Origin: Halothermothrix orenii H 168 | GTDB lineage: Bacteria; Bacillota; Halanaerobiia; Halanaerobiales; Halothermotrichaceae | Length of the DNA: 64,000 nucleotides | NCBI RefSeq assembly: GCF_000020485.1 | Contig: NC_011899.1 | Span: 1,830,501 to 1,894,500 of the forward strand | Direction of reading: 5' to 3' | In this document: positions 52,422 through 61,494 of the stretch, in pieces | How the letters are laid out: every line of letters begins with the position of its first letter | How positions within the stretch are numbered: the first letter of the stretch is position 1 | Position numbers and translations under genes: made by a program | Notes under the pieces: model-generated | Told to the model about the DNA's origin: nothing | Seen by the model: only the letters and a program-made list of their open reading frames with translations | The model's database searches: none

Positions 52422-55400
52422 TTAATTTATACCCAGCAGGTCCTTGATACCAACATCAAACATAAATGATTCTTCGCGGCTGGTACCAAATTTAAAACCC
52501 TGATCCGGAAAGAGGTCCAGTCTATATTCAACAGTAAATTCTTCCTTGAGGTAATCATAGGCAAACCATAATTCCCGGCAGTGGAAGTCCTTTTTTACAG
52601 CCAGGTTGGCCTGCTTTATATCATTGTTGACATAATCAAAACTGGCATTGACTTCAACATACCAGTTTTCTTCCAGCTCATAAGTAAGTTTACTATCCCA
52701 GGCCATAAGCTTATTATTATCAGGATCAAAGGTCAACGCTGTATTATTCAGCCATCTACCGTCACTATATTTACTCTTGAGAGCAAAAGTACCATAAGAA
52801 TTATTATTTAAATCATAGGTTGTTCCGGCACTTACCTCCCAGTCAGGTGTTATCTGCCATTCCAGAATGGCGCTTATGGGGAGATACCGGTAATTATATA
52901 TATCAAAGCCACCTTTAAGCTCGAAATCAAAATCACCCTTTTGATAAGTCAATTTATTCCTGATCTCTTCCCGGGGCTTTACCTCGTCAAAATTAAAGGG
53001 GGTAGCCCCCAGGGGCCAGGTATAGGAATATGTGTTATCCAGTTCCAAACGAGAAGTAATGTCAATATTAAGCCCAATCCGGCTATCATAAGAAAAAAGG
53101 TAGGGCAACTCACTGTAACCGGAGTAAATCACATCATTATCTTCTTCCACGGTGTTTTTAACCCTGTAATAACGTCCCTTAATACCCTGATTAAAAGTAA
53201 CCCGGGTCTTTTTTATCGGTGACCATTTACGATAATAATTAAGCCCTCCTGAAGCCCGGTAACCCTCTATCCCCGAATCGTCTTCATAATAGTTACCGAA
53301 GACAGCCTCACCGGAAAAGCCACCCCCGAACGTGTAATTATAAGAAAGCTCTGGCCAGCGATAGAAAGAAACTTCGTCTTCAGCACTTAGTTTAGGGTCA
53401 TATCTCTCTAAAAGAAGTTTCATCTTATATTTATTACCGGTTTTCTGCAAATAACTCTTACTCCCCCATCTCGATTTTAAACCATCTTCCGGGTTTAGCA
53501 GGTAGTCCCGGTTATATATAAGATTGATATACCAGCCACTCCCGAAATTATACCGATAGGAGAAATCAACATCCAGGTTTATATCATCATCAGTGTTACC
53601 GGTAAAATAATCCCTGGAATCAAAGCTTGAAGCAAGATTTAATTTTCCCTTACCTTCATTATTACTTAAATTGATGTGTCCCCTGGTATAATGGTAATTG
53701 TCATACCTTGTATACTTTAAATCAGTATCCGTTTTCCAGCTGCCGATATTATCATAATATTCCAGGGCTCCCTGCCAGTCAAATAGCCCTGAAATCTTTT
53801 CCCGGTTTTCCTGGGAATAAAAATACACCGAAGCTTTCAGATCTGGCCTATAGACCAGATACTGTTTAAATCCTCCTGCATAACCCGAACGGGTATAATA
53901 ATCAATATAAAGCTCTCCGGGGAGTTCTTTTTTATACCAGTAATAATAGGTTGCTTTAACAAACCAGCCCCGTCGGGCATTATGTCCAACCCGGGGAATT
54001 AACCGGTTGGTCTTTTCCTTAAGGGAAATATATAAATAAGGCCAGTAAAACAAAGGGAGTTTACCATTGAGCTCCCAGAAGGTAACATGTTTTGCTTCCA
54101 GGTGGTCATCTGGGTAGATAATAACCTCCCTGGCCCTGAAAAAATAGTGGGGTTTATCAAGGTCACACCCAGTAAAGCGGGTCTGACTGACAATAACCTC
54201 CTGAGGACTGGAATCTATATCTTCACTACCATCTTTTTGTTTTATGGTAACCCGGTCTGCTATAAGATACAGTTTGCCGAATTCCCCACTGACATCACCG
54301 GTAATCTCGACCAGCTTTTCCTCAAAACCATGGTATTTATAATTATCGGCTTTAAGTTTAAGGGACCCGGCAGACGCTGGAGAAGGAAAAAAAATTAACA
54401 TAATTATAAAAAACACCGGTAAAAACACCAGCAATTTCCTCAGAAGATTACGCCATGACTCCCGCCAGATGAGAAGGGTAATCCCGATAATACTGAATAT
54501 TATATTCGGGAGCCAGGCAGCCAGCACTGGATCAAGCCTTCCGTTCCGGCCGAATGACCGGGACAAAGACATGACAAAATAATATAAAAAGACAACGACA
54601 ATTGTGAAAATAATACTAAAGGACCGGCTGTCCTTACTGGTCAGGCTTAAGGGAGTTCCAATCAGTATGAAAATCAGGGCAGCCAGAGGCATGGATAGTT
54701 TCAGGTGGTAATCGACCAGTAAAGAGTGAACATCGATCCCGCTGTTCTGAAACAGGTCTATCTCCTTTTTAAGCTCTTCACGACTCATTTCATCAGGGGT
54801 CTTTTGATCAGCAAAAAAGTTGTGGACCTCTGTATTTATTTTAATCTCCATAACATCAAACCGGGTCTCCATGGTAAGATGACCTTCACCATTATAACGG
54901 TGGATAAACCCCTTTTTTAAAACCCATTTTTCCTTATAGACTTCACCCAGATTGGCTGTTACAATAAGGGGATAGCCATTGTCTCCTTTAAAGGTATATA
55001 CCACTATTTTCTTCATAATATTATCCTCTTTGTCAAACCTGCCAACGTAAAAGAGACGCCCGTCCGGGCCTTTAAAAAAGACATTTTCCTTTATATCTGG
55101 AGGGACTTCTTTAAGAACAGATTTCCTTATAATATTCTGGGCCCGGTGTTTGGTCCAGGGGACTATCTCCTCATTTAGTAGGTAAGTCATACCACTGATA
55201 ACAATTCCCAGAATCAACAGGGGTAGAATTAACCGGTAAAGGCTGATTCCTCCCATCCTCAGGGCCGTAAATTCGTTTTCACGGTTAAGCCGACCCATCC
55301 CGGACATGGTTGCAAATAAAATTGCAATAGGAAAGGTCTGGACAATAATCTCAGGTAATTGATACAAAAGAAGTTTTAATACCACTGCCACGGGGATTTT

Positions 55401-55544
55401 CTTAATAATAATTAAATCACTTAACTGGCGTAACAATCCACTCAGCATGATAACCCCGATAATACTGACACCTATTAAAAATGGGTATAAGACTTCTTTT
55501 ATTATATATACATCAATAATCCTTTTGCTCCATAATTTCTTCAT
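52422..55544 (-). CDS. Fusion protein: LptF/LptG-type permease joined to LptD-type barrel
   Basis: One open frame of 1040 residues. Residues 1-370 are an LptF/G permease (IIKEVLYPFLIGVSIIGVIM; ETF-like QTFPIAILFATMSGMGRLNR; FTALRMGGISLYRL; IGTPLSLTSKDSRSFS), six membrane segments around a periplasmic domain. Residues 371-392 look like an internal signal peptide: basic RESWRNLLRK, a hydrophobic stretch, then PSPASA. Residues 393-1040 are LptD-like: OstA domain (about 395-500, with CDLDKPHYFFRAREVIIYPD) and a beta-barrel to the end. Signal peptidase cleavage after Ala392 would free the two parts. No frameshift or internal start is seen. Confidence 0.88.
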   Translation of the reverse strand: MKKLWSKRIIDVYIIKEVLYPFLIGVSIIGVIMLSGLLRQLSDLIIIKKIPVAVVLKLLLYQLPEIIVQTFPIAILFATMSGMGRLNRENEFTALRMGGISLYRLILPLLILGIVISGMTYLLNEEIVPWTKHRAQNIIRKSVLKEVPPDIKENVFFKGPDGRLFYVGRFDKEDNIMKKIVVYTFKGDNGYPLIVTANLGEVYKEKWVLKKGFIHRYNGEGHLTMETRFDVMEIKINTEVHNFFADQKTPDEMSREELKKEIDLFQNSGIDVHSLLVDYHLKLSMPLAALIFILIGTPLSLTSKDSRSFSIIFTIVVVFLYYFVMSLSRSFGRNGRLDPVLAAWLPNIIFSIIGITLLIWRESWRNLLRKLLVFLPVFFIIMLIFFPSPASAGSLKLKADNYKYHGFEEKLVEITGDVSGEFGKLYLIADRVTIKQKDGSEDIDSSPQEVIVSQTRFTGCDLDKPHYFFRAREVIIYPDDHLEAKHVTFWELNGKLPLFYWPYLYISLKEKTNRLIPRVGHNARRGWFVKATYYYWYKKELPGELYIDYYTRSGYAGGFKQYLVYRPDLKASVYFYSQENREKISGLFDWQGALEYYDNIGSWKTDTDLKYTRYDNYHYTRGHINLSNNEGKGKLNLASSFDSRDYFTGNTDDDINLDVDFSYRYNFGSGWYINLIYNRDYLLNPEDGLKSRWGSKSYLQKTGNKYKMKLLLERYDPKLSAEDEVSFYRWPELSYNYTFGGGFSGEAVFGNYYEDDSGIEGYRASGGLNYYRKWSPIKKTRVTFNQGIKGRYYRVKNTVEEDNDVIYSGYSELPYLFSYDSRIGLNIDITSRLELDNTYSYTWPLGATPFNFDEVKPREEIRNKLTYQKGDFDFELKGGFDIYNYRYLPISAILEWQITPDWEVSAGTTYDLNNNSYGTFALKSKYSDGRWLNNTALTFDPDNNKLMAWDSKLTYELEENWYVEVNASFDYVNNDIKQANLAVKKDFHCRELWFAYDYLKEEFTVEYRLDLFPDQGFKFGTSREESFMFDVGIKDLLGIN

Positions 55545-55879
55545 AGTTTATGTCACCATAACTCCATTTTTTGATATTTTATGTTCCATTATATTATTCT
55601 AGCATTTATAGCAAAAAACCTGCAAGAAAAAAAATACCATCAAGTACCTGAAGGAATTTAAAGGAAAAGAGCCAATTTATTTACTGAGGATATAAAAAAA
55701 GAAAATTAAAACTTTCAGGTTTTCAAGAACCTGATAAAATAGTTATTATTTTCTTAAGTAATCATTTTCTTAATATGAAACTTATTTAAAAAATCAATTA
55801 AAAGAACAAATTGGACTTGTTGTCTGTACCTGAACCTGAAAACAAATACGGGAATAACTCATGAAATGGAGGCAGTAAC
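55545..55879. other. Divergent intergenic region
   Basis: Upstream of both the fusion gene (minus) and the subtilase gene (plus). TATAAT at 55593-55588 on the minus strand is a fair -10 for the fusion gene, but its -35 (TTTTGC) is poor. An unsupported 66-codon minus-strand frame at 55798-55998 is not called. Confidence 0.5.
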
Positions 55880-57667
55880 ATGTTTACTAGAGTTACATAT
55901 GTTTTAAGGAAACCCGGAGTTGGACAGGTGACCTTAGCCCTGAAACTATTTATTCTATCCATAATATTGATGTTTTCTCTATCAGCCTGTTCACCCATAA
56001 CTCAGGATTATTCTGACACCGGATATGGAATAATCAAGGGTAAGGTTACCCTTGGTGAACCCAATTCCTCAACTGTTAATAAAATTATTCATCCGGTAAA
56101 TATCAATAAGAACTTAAATTCAATTCCACTGGCCACTTCTTCTATCTCTACCGCCCACACCCCCGGAGTCTATATACTTAAACTGGCTGAAACCTTAAGT
56201 TACAGCTCTCTTAAAAAAAATATTTTGCAGGGTAAGGCCAGGCCCATAGAAAAAATTGCTAAAAACACATATAAAATTAAAATTGAAGGGACCCGGTCCC
56301 CGGGACAGTTAATAACTAATATGGAAAAAAATCCAATGGTAGAATACATCGAGCCTGACTATCTGGTCCATATTCAGGCAATTCCTGATGATACCTATTA
56401 CCCCCGCCAGTGGAATTATAAAATTCTCAATATGGAAAAGGTATGGGAACATTACCACGGCAGTGAGGACATAACTGTAGCCGTTATCGACACCGGTATC
56501 CTTCCGGGACACCCTGACCTTCAGGGAAGGATAACAGCAGGTTATGATTTTGTTGACAATGATACTGACCCGACCGATACCTCACCTGATTTTAGTCATG
56601 GAACCCATGTAGCCGGTATCATCGGGGCCGTAACCAATAATAGTGAAGGGGTATCCGGCTTCAACTGGAATATTAAAATAATGCCCATCAGGGTAATCGG
56701 CCCTGATGGAAGTGGGGGGTATAGCTCCCTTATATCAGGGATAAGGTGGGCTGTGGACCATGGTGCAGATGTCATCAACCTTAGCCTGGCAGGCCCCAGT
56801 AGTTCATATTCCCTTGAAGAAGCCGTTAATTATGCCGTGGATAATGGGGTTACCGTTGTTGCCGCAGCCGGTAATAATGGTACAAGCCCGATTTTATACC
56901 CGGCCCGGTACTCCCGGGTAATAAGCGTTGGAGCCGTAGGGCCAGAACTGGATAGGGCCTACTATTCAAATTATGGAGAGGACCTTGATGTTGTAGCTCC
57001 GGGTGGAGACAGCAGTATTCCGGTCCCTGATAATAACATATTAAGTACAGCCGGTTATATGTCCGGTTCAAAACCGGTCCACCAGTACACCTGGGCTCAG
57101 GGCACTTCCATGGCAGCACCGCATGTCACGGGACTGGTGGCCCTGCTATATAGTGCCGGTTATAGTAACCCCTCATATATTGAAGACATTCTAAAAGAAA
57201 CAGCCAGGGACCTGGGTCAACCGGGAGCTGATGGAGAGTATGGAGCTGGACTTATAAACCCTGTAAGAGCTCTGGGATTAGCACCAGATAGTAATACTGA
57301 TAGTAATAATAATTTTAGCAATGATAGCAGTACCGGCCTTAACAACAAAGATAGTAATAATAAAAGTAGTAATAATGGGGCCAGTACCTATTCTTTAAGT
57401 GAAATAAAAATATACATCCTTGATAATAACTTTAATGGTAAAACCCTGGATTATGTTGAGGAGGCCAGGCCAATTACGACCCCTGATGTTTACGGCAACT
57501 ACTCCATTAAAGTTAGAAAAGGAGTCTGGACAGTAATAGGATGGCTTGATACAAATAACAACCACGTTGTTGACCGGGGTGACTATTACGGTCAGGCAGA
57601 AGATATCGTTTCTTCTTCCGACTATTCCCCGGTTATCGTAAATATTGACCTGAATATAAGGTCCTGA
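55880..57667 (+). CDS. Subtilisin-like serine protease lipoprotein (S8 family)
   Basis: A 595-residue exported subtilase. The N-terminal hydrophobic stretch (about 20-36) ends in a lipobox FSLSAC, so it is probably lipid-anchored. A propeptide-like region (about 80-160) has PGVYILKLAETLSY and VEYIEPDYLVHI. The catalytic Asp is in VAVIDTGILPGHPDL, His in SHGTHVAGIIGA and Ser in GTSMAAPHVTGLVAL. A Ser/Asn-rich linker leads to a C-terminal beta domain (GWLDTNNNHVVDRGDYYGQA) that may bind calcium. A GGAGG site precedes the ATG. It lies between two outer-membrane operons on the opposite strand. Confidence 0.93.
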   Translation: MFTRVTYVLRKPGVGQVTLALKLFILSIILMFSLSACSPITQDYSDTGYGIIKGKVTLGEPNSSTVNKIIHPVNINKNLNSIPLATSSISTAHTPGVYILKLAETLSYSSLKKNILQGKARPIEKIAKNTYKIKIEGTRSPGQLITNMEKNPMVEYIEPDYLVHIQAIPDDTYYPRQWNYKILNMEKVWEHYHGSEDITVAVIDTGILPGHPDLQGRITAGYDFVDNDTDPTDTSPDFSHGTHVAGIIGAVTNNSEGVSGFNWNIKIMPIRVIGPDGSGGYSSLISGIRWAVDHGADVINLSLAGPSSSYSLEEAVNYAVDNGVTVVAAAGNNGTSPILYPARYSRVISVGAVGPELDRAYYSNYGEDLDVVAPGGDSSIPVPDNNILSTAGYMSGSKPVHQYTWAQGTSMAAPHVTGLVALLYSAGYSNPSYIEDILKETARDLGQPGADGEYGAGLINPVRALGLAPDSNTDSNNNFSNDSSTGLNNKDSNNKSSNNGASTYSLSEIKIYILDNNFNGKTLDYVEEARPITTPDVYGNYSIKVRKGVWTVIGWLDTNNNHVVDRGDYYGQAEDIVSSSDYSPVIVNIDLNIRS

Positions 57668-57687
57668 AAATTTTTGCAGGATATTAA

Positions 57688-57713
57688 AAAACCCCGGTTT
57701 AACCGGGGTTTTT
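57688..57713. terminator. Bidirectional terminator between subtilase and YjbH-like genes
   Basis: A perfect palindrome AAAACCCCGGTTTAACCGGGGTTTT with T runs on both strands. It ends the subtilase gene (plus) and the bamA-lpxD operon (minus). Confidence 0.93.
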
Positions 57714-57739
57714 ATGTATAAACCTGATAATCTTCAGCC

Positions 57740-58378
57740 CTAAAAACTATATGATAATCCTGCCCTTAAGCTTCCGGAATCAAGGGAACCTATATTAATG
57801 GCACTAAGGTCCAGCAATAAATCTTCCTTCAGGGGTAACCTTAAACCCACGTTAATATTCCGGTTAACATATTCCCCCATTATCATTAAGGGAGGCAAGG
57901 TAGAAGTATTGTTTTCACCACTTACTTCAATGGTAACCGGATTGATCACCTTACTAACACCTAAATAAAGCCCTTCTAGCTCACCATTACCGAGACCCAG
58001 ATGGCCCCTGAGACCGAAACCGAGGCCGAGATTTTTACTGGCTACAACAAATATATCCCGACCATATATCCCGGCAGCCACCGCAGGTTGGTTATTATCT
58101 TCATCAACTAATACAGTTTTGACCACTACCCCGAGTTCGCTCTCATTCCACCTGTTAAACTCAACCATGCCACCGACAATTAACCGGGGATGAATTGCAA
58201 ACAGTCCTTTTACCACCCTGTTGGCACTGGAATCAGCCTCAACACTAACCAATCCCCTGTCTGCTATAAAATCAGCTGTTGGTATATTAACCAGCTCTCC
58301 CTTAACTACTGCCTCTGATACACCATTTACAGCCACAAGGAATAGAAACAGAAACATAAACAGGGTAATCTTCTTCAT
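57740..58378 (-). CDS. Small exported YjbH-like outer-membrane protein
   Basis: A 212-residue protein with a signal peptide (MKKITLFMFLFLFLV, ending SEA). The mature part shows the YjbH/DUF940-like start LVNIPTADFIADRGLVSVEA and strand-rich segments VVKGLFAIHPRLIVGGMVEF and GLGFGLRGHLGLGNGELEGL. It ends LRAGLSYSF with terminal Phe, so it is a small barrel. It is the last gene of the bamA operon, six bases after lpxD, and could be a substrate of BamA. The family call is by pattern. Confidence 0.72.
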   Translation of the reverse strand: MKKITLFMFLFLFLVAVNGVSEAVVKGELVNIPTADFIADRGLVSVEADSSANRVVKGLFAIHPRLIVGGMVEFNRWNESELGVVVKTVLVDEDNNQPAVAAGIYGRDIFVVASKNLGLGFGLRGHLGLGNGELEGLYLGVSKVINPVTIEVSGENNTSTLPPLMIMGEYVNRNINVGLRLPLKEDLLLDLSAINIGSLDSGSLRAGLSYSF

Positions 58379-58383
58379 TTCAG

Positions 58384-59433
58384 CTAGCTCCTTTCAAGTT
58401 CCTGTATTCTTTTTTCCAGCTCCTTAACTTTTTTAAGCAATTCCGGTAGTCTTCTTTTTGCAGCCTGTTCCTTCAATTCCTCCCGATGGTCATGAGCCGG
58501 GTTGCCAGAATAAAAAACCCCTGAGGGGGTATTCTTGGTAACTATGCTTCCAGCAGCAATAGTACTATTATCACCGAGCTCAATATGACCGGCCACCCCG
58601 ACTTTTCCTGCCAGGGTAACACGCCGGCCGAGCCTGGTACTACCGGCAACCCCGACCTGGGCCACAATTAAGTTTTCCTCTCCAACCTGAACATTATGGG
58701 CAACCTGAACCAGGTTATCGATCTTGGTCCCCTGTTTTATTACAGTCGGCCCACTGGTACCGCGGTCTACAGTAACATTGGCCCCGATTTCTACATTATC
58801 TTCAATAATAACATTCCCCAACTGGGGAATTTTATGATGGCCTTTTTCATCAGTCACAAAACCATAACCATCAGATCCGATAACAGTTCCCCCGTGGATA
58901 ATAACATTACTACCAATAACAGTATCATACTCAATAACAACATTGGCATGGATGACTGTATCATCCCCAATTTCCACCCCGGGACCTACATAGACCCCGG
59001 GAGCAAGTATAACCCTGTCACCAATTACTGCCTCTTTATCAATAACTACATGGGGATGAATGGATACATCCTCCCCAATACAGGCAGTACTGGAAATAAC
59101 AGCAGTCTCATCTATCCCGGGGCGATACAGCATATCAGGGGCAAAATGGGAAGCAATTCTGGCAAAGGCCAGACGGGGATTTTTAACCCTGATTATATTT
59201 TTGCTACTCTCCTCTATCTCCTCGGGAACAATAACTAACCCTGCTCTGGACTGTTCAGCCTTGTCTAAATAAGTGGAATTTTCAGCAAAGGTAACAGTGT
59301 CTGGCCTGCTTTCTCCAACACCGCTGACCCCCTTGATAACCAGGTCGGGGTCTCCAACCAGTTCTCCACCCACCAGGTGGGCCAGTTCCCGGGCCGTATA
59401 ACTATTTTTCTCCCTGTCCATTACCACCATCAT
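58384..59433 (-). CDS. lpxD: UDP-3-O-acylglucosamine N-acyltransferase
   Basis: LpxD adds the second hydroxyacyl chain in lipid A synthesis. The N-terminal uridine-binding domain has TARELAHLVGGELVGDPDLV and KGVSGVGESRPDTVTFAENS. A left-handed beta-helix follows from about residue 105 (STACIGEDVSIHPHVVIDKE) with catalytic-type His in GHHKIPQLG and VAHNVQVGEEN. The C-terminal coiled helix RRLPELLKKVKELEKRIQEL is typical. Start among ATG 59433, GTG 59427 and ATG 59421 is unclear; the GTG is 6 bases from GGAGAGG. It overlaps the ompH-like gene by about 30 bases. Confidence 0.95.
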   Translation of the reverse strand: MMVVMDREKNSYTARELAHLVGGELVGDPDLVIKGVSGVGESRPDTVTFAENSTYLDKAEQSRAGLVIVPEEIEESSKNIIRVKNPRLAFARIASHFAPDMLYRPGIDETAVISSTACIGEDVSIHPHVVIDKEAVIGDRVILAPGVYVGPGVEIGDDTVIHANVVIEYDTVIGSNVIIHGGTVIGSDGYGFVTDEKGHHKIPQLGNVIIEDNVEIGANVTVDRGTSGPTVIKQGTKIDNLVQVAHNVQVGEENLIVAQVGVAGSTRLGRRVTLAGKVGVAGHIELGDNSTIAAGSIVTKNTPSGVFYSGNPAHDHREELKEQAAKRRLPELLKKVKELEKRIQELERS

Positions 59434-59857
59434 CCTCTCCAGCTATTTCATCTAGACGTTCTATAACTTCTCCTGTAATGTCAATTCCACCATAATAGGT
59501 ACTATTTTTATCTACAACTACATCCAGGTTTTTCTCTCTGGCCAGCTGACTAATTATAGTATTTATCCGGCCATTTAAAACCTGTTCCATCTGCTTTTTA
59601 TTCCTCATAAACTCCTGGTCCATTTTTTCCAGTTCATTTTGCTTTTCTTTATCAGTTAAAGATTCTTCTTTTTCGAGGTATTCCTGCTGTAAATTAGTCC
59701 CTAATTCAACCAGATCATTATGAAGTTCCTGGGCCAGATGGCTTTTCTGTAACAGGAGATCAACATCCAGCACAGCAATCCTGGGGGTATTGTTTCCACA
59801 GGAAGTAAGGGTAATTAACATAATTACCATTATAAAACCTACTAATAATTTTTTCAT
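59402..59857 (-). CDS. Skp/OmpH-family periplasmic chaperone, lipoprotein
   Basis: A 151-residue Skp/OmpH-like protein. The signal ends in the lipobox TLTSC, so unlike typical soluble Skp it is lipid-anchored. The mature part has the OmpH start IAVLDVDLLLQKSHLAQEL, a long charged helix pair (KEESLTDKEKQNELEKMDQE; FMRNKKQMEQVLNGRINTII) and the closing strand NLDVVVDKNSTYYGGIDITG. Skp proteins hold unfolded barrels for BamA. It is one of three helical periplasmic proteins downstream of bamA. Confidence 0.86.
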   Translation of the reverse strand: MKKLLVGFIMVIMLITLTSCGNNTPRIAVLDVDLLLQKSHLAQELHNDLVELGTNLQQEYLEKEESLTDKEKQNELEKMDQEFMRNKKQMEQVLNGRINTIISQLAREKNLDVVVDKNSTYYGGIDITGEVIERLDEIAGEDDGGNGQGEK

Positions 59858-60825
59858 TTACCACCTTCACTCCCCTTCTTTTCCAGATCGGCTAGTTCCC
59901 TTTTAAGATTGGAATATTGTTGATTAATTTTTTCTAAAACCTTTTTTATAGAGGAAAGTTCTTTCAGGCTTTTATCTCTATTTTCCTCCAGCTTTAATTC
60001 CATTGCTTCTTCCATTAATTTTTGTTGCCTGTCAACATAATCTTTAAAATCAGTTTCAAGCTCAGTCCTTTTTTTCTCAATCTGTTTTCTGGTTTCCTGA
60101 TTAATCAAGGTCTGATAGGCCATTAACTTACTGTGAAACTCCTTTTCCAGACTCTTAATTCGATTCTGAAGTTCTTGGTTTAGCTCTTCTTCTTTTTGTT
60201 TAAATAATCTTTCCTTTTTAGCCTCTATTTCCCTGAGTTTGTTTTCATAGTCCTCTTTTTCTTCAGGTGTTAATTCAATAATTTCTAACTTGAGTTTATA
60301 ATTTAATATATCAGGATAATATTGATTGGTAATATCCTGCCTGTATCCCATAAGTTTGTTTAAAGTTTCCTGTTTTAGTCTGCTAACCATTTTTTCCAGT
60401 TTAGAGCCAAAGACTTCTTTTTTAACCAGTAATTTTTCTCTGACTTCCTGTAGTTTTTTATCCTCAAAGGTCTTTAATTCCTTTAACATCTCCTGATGTT
60501 TTTCATCTATTTTTTGCTGGTATTCTTCCCTGACATTATTGAGTATTTCCTCAATATGTGACTCAATATCCTGTTTTTTTTGCAGATACATCTTTTGCTG
60601 CTTTTCCAGGAGGGATAGCTGTCTTTTTATTGAGTCTTTCCGGGCTTCAATAAGCTCTGTTTCCATCTCAACCTCAAAATCCAGTTCATCTTCTATCCTC
60701 TGCTCCAGATTGCCAGTTCCGGGTTCAGGGGATGTATTCCCATGTGGCATACGGGCACTGAACACAGTAATACCAGAAAGTAAAATCAAGATTAACAGTA
60801 ATACTATCTTTCTCTTTCCCATCAC
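59854..60825 (-). CDS. Exported coiled-coil protein in the bamA operon
   Basis: A 323-residue protein with a signal or anchor (residues about 6-23) and then nearly continuous charged helix to the end (QRIEDELDFEVEMETELIEA; LLEKQQKMYLQKKQDIESHI; RIKSLEKEFHSKLMAYQTLI). Residues about 130-190 resemble the Skp-type closing part only weakly (QDITNQYYPDILNYKLKLEI). I read it as an elongated Skp-like or scaffolding protein of the periplasm. Its stop overlaps the lipoprotein ompH start by four bases, and it is 95 bases downstream of the next OmpH gene. Confidence 0.65.
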   Translation of the reverse strand: MMGKRKIVLLLILILLSGITVFSARMPHGNTSPEPGTGNLEQRIEDELDFEVEMETELIEARKDSIKRQLSLLEKQQKMYLQKKQDIESHIEEILNNVREEYQQKIDEKHQEMLKELKTFEDKKLQEVREKLLVKKEVFGSKLEKMVSRLKQETLNKLMGYRQDITNQYYPDILNYKLKLEIIELTPEEKEDYENKLREIEAKKERLFKQKEEELNQELQNRIKSLEKEFHSKLMAYQTLINQETRKQIEKKRTELETDFKDYVDRQQKLMEEAMELKLEENRDKSLKELSSIKKVLEKINQQYSNLKRELADLEKKGSEGGK

Positions 60826-60919
60826 ATCCCCTGCCCCCTTTCTATTATAATTATTAATTAAGTTTAATGAAAGTTGTTACCCGTTTTTGAGATAAGAAAA
60901 ATTAATTATAAATACTATC

Positions 60920-61459
60920 TTAATTCCGGGAATTGCCCTTATCATCTAAACTAACATCAGTGTCCACTACCCCTTTTTCTGTTTCCTCATAATTTTCTTT
61001 AATATAATCTATAACATCCTGGGTTAAATCATAACCACCGTAAATAACATTCTTTTTATCAAGGACGAGCCTGACCTTTTTCTGTTCGGCAACTATTTTT
61101 ATAGCCTTATCAATTTTAACCAGCAAGCCATGGATCATTTCCTGTTCCTGTCTTGTCAATTTCATCTGGTATTCATTTACCAGTTCCTGCTGTTCTGATT
61201 CCGGCAGGTTTTTAGCCTTTTCCTCAAGCTCAGCCTGCATGGACTGGGCCAGCTGGTTAAGCTCTTTTTCCGCTTTAACTTTTTCCGGATGTTCATTGAA
61301 GACTGCCTGAACATCTACATAGGCTATCTTACCCTCTGCTTCATCACCGGCTTTCAAAATGGAAATTGGATTAAACAAAAATGTAATAACCAGTACAGTT
61401 ATCAGTATTATGGTTGGGTATCCCAGTTTATTTTTAACCAGTTTATTTTTGATATTCAT
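60920..61459 (-). CDS. Skp/OmpH-family periplasmic chaperone
   Basis: A 179-residue OmpH/Skp protein with an uncleaved-type N-terminal hydrophobic segment (about 15-33) and the family block KIAYVDVQAVFNEHPEKVKA. A charged helical pair follows (ELNQLAQSMQAELEEKAKNL; QMKLTRQEQEMIHGLLVKID) and the closing KKVRLVLDKKNVIYGGYDLT. It lies 35 bases after bamA, the classical bamA-skp order. Likely role: chaperoning barrel proteins to BamA. AAGGAGG precedes the ATG. Confidence 0.9.
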   Translation of the reverse strand: MNIKNKLVKNKLGYPTIILITVLVITFLFNPISILKAGDEAEGKIAYVDVQAVFNEHPEKVKAEKELNQLAQSMQAELEEKAKNLPESEQQELVNEYQMKLTRQEQEMIHGLLVKIDKAIKIVAEQKKVRLVLDKKNVIYGGYDLTQDVIDYIKENYEETEKGVVDTDVSLDDKGNSRN

Positions 61460-61494
61460 AACTATTTATCCTCCTTAAGTTAGCTTAATTTTAT

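Noticed and set aside
54300-54440. Frameshift or missed start between the two halves of the LptF/G-LptD frame
   Set aside because: The frame is open throughout and the only nearby ATG (within MLIFF) lacks a ribosome site; a single frame is the direct reading.
55798-55998. A 66-codon minus-strand frame overlapping the subtilase start
   Set aside because: It is antisense to the clear signal peptide of the subtilase and has no support of its own.
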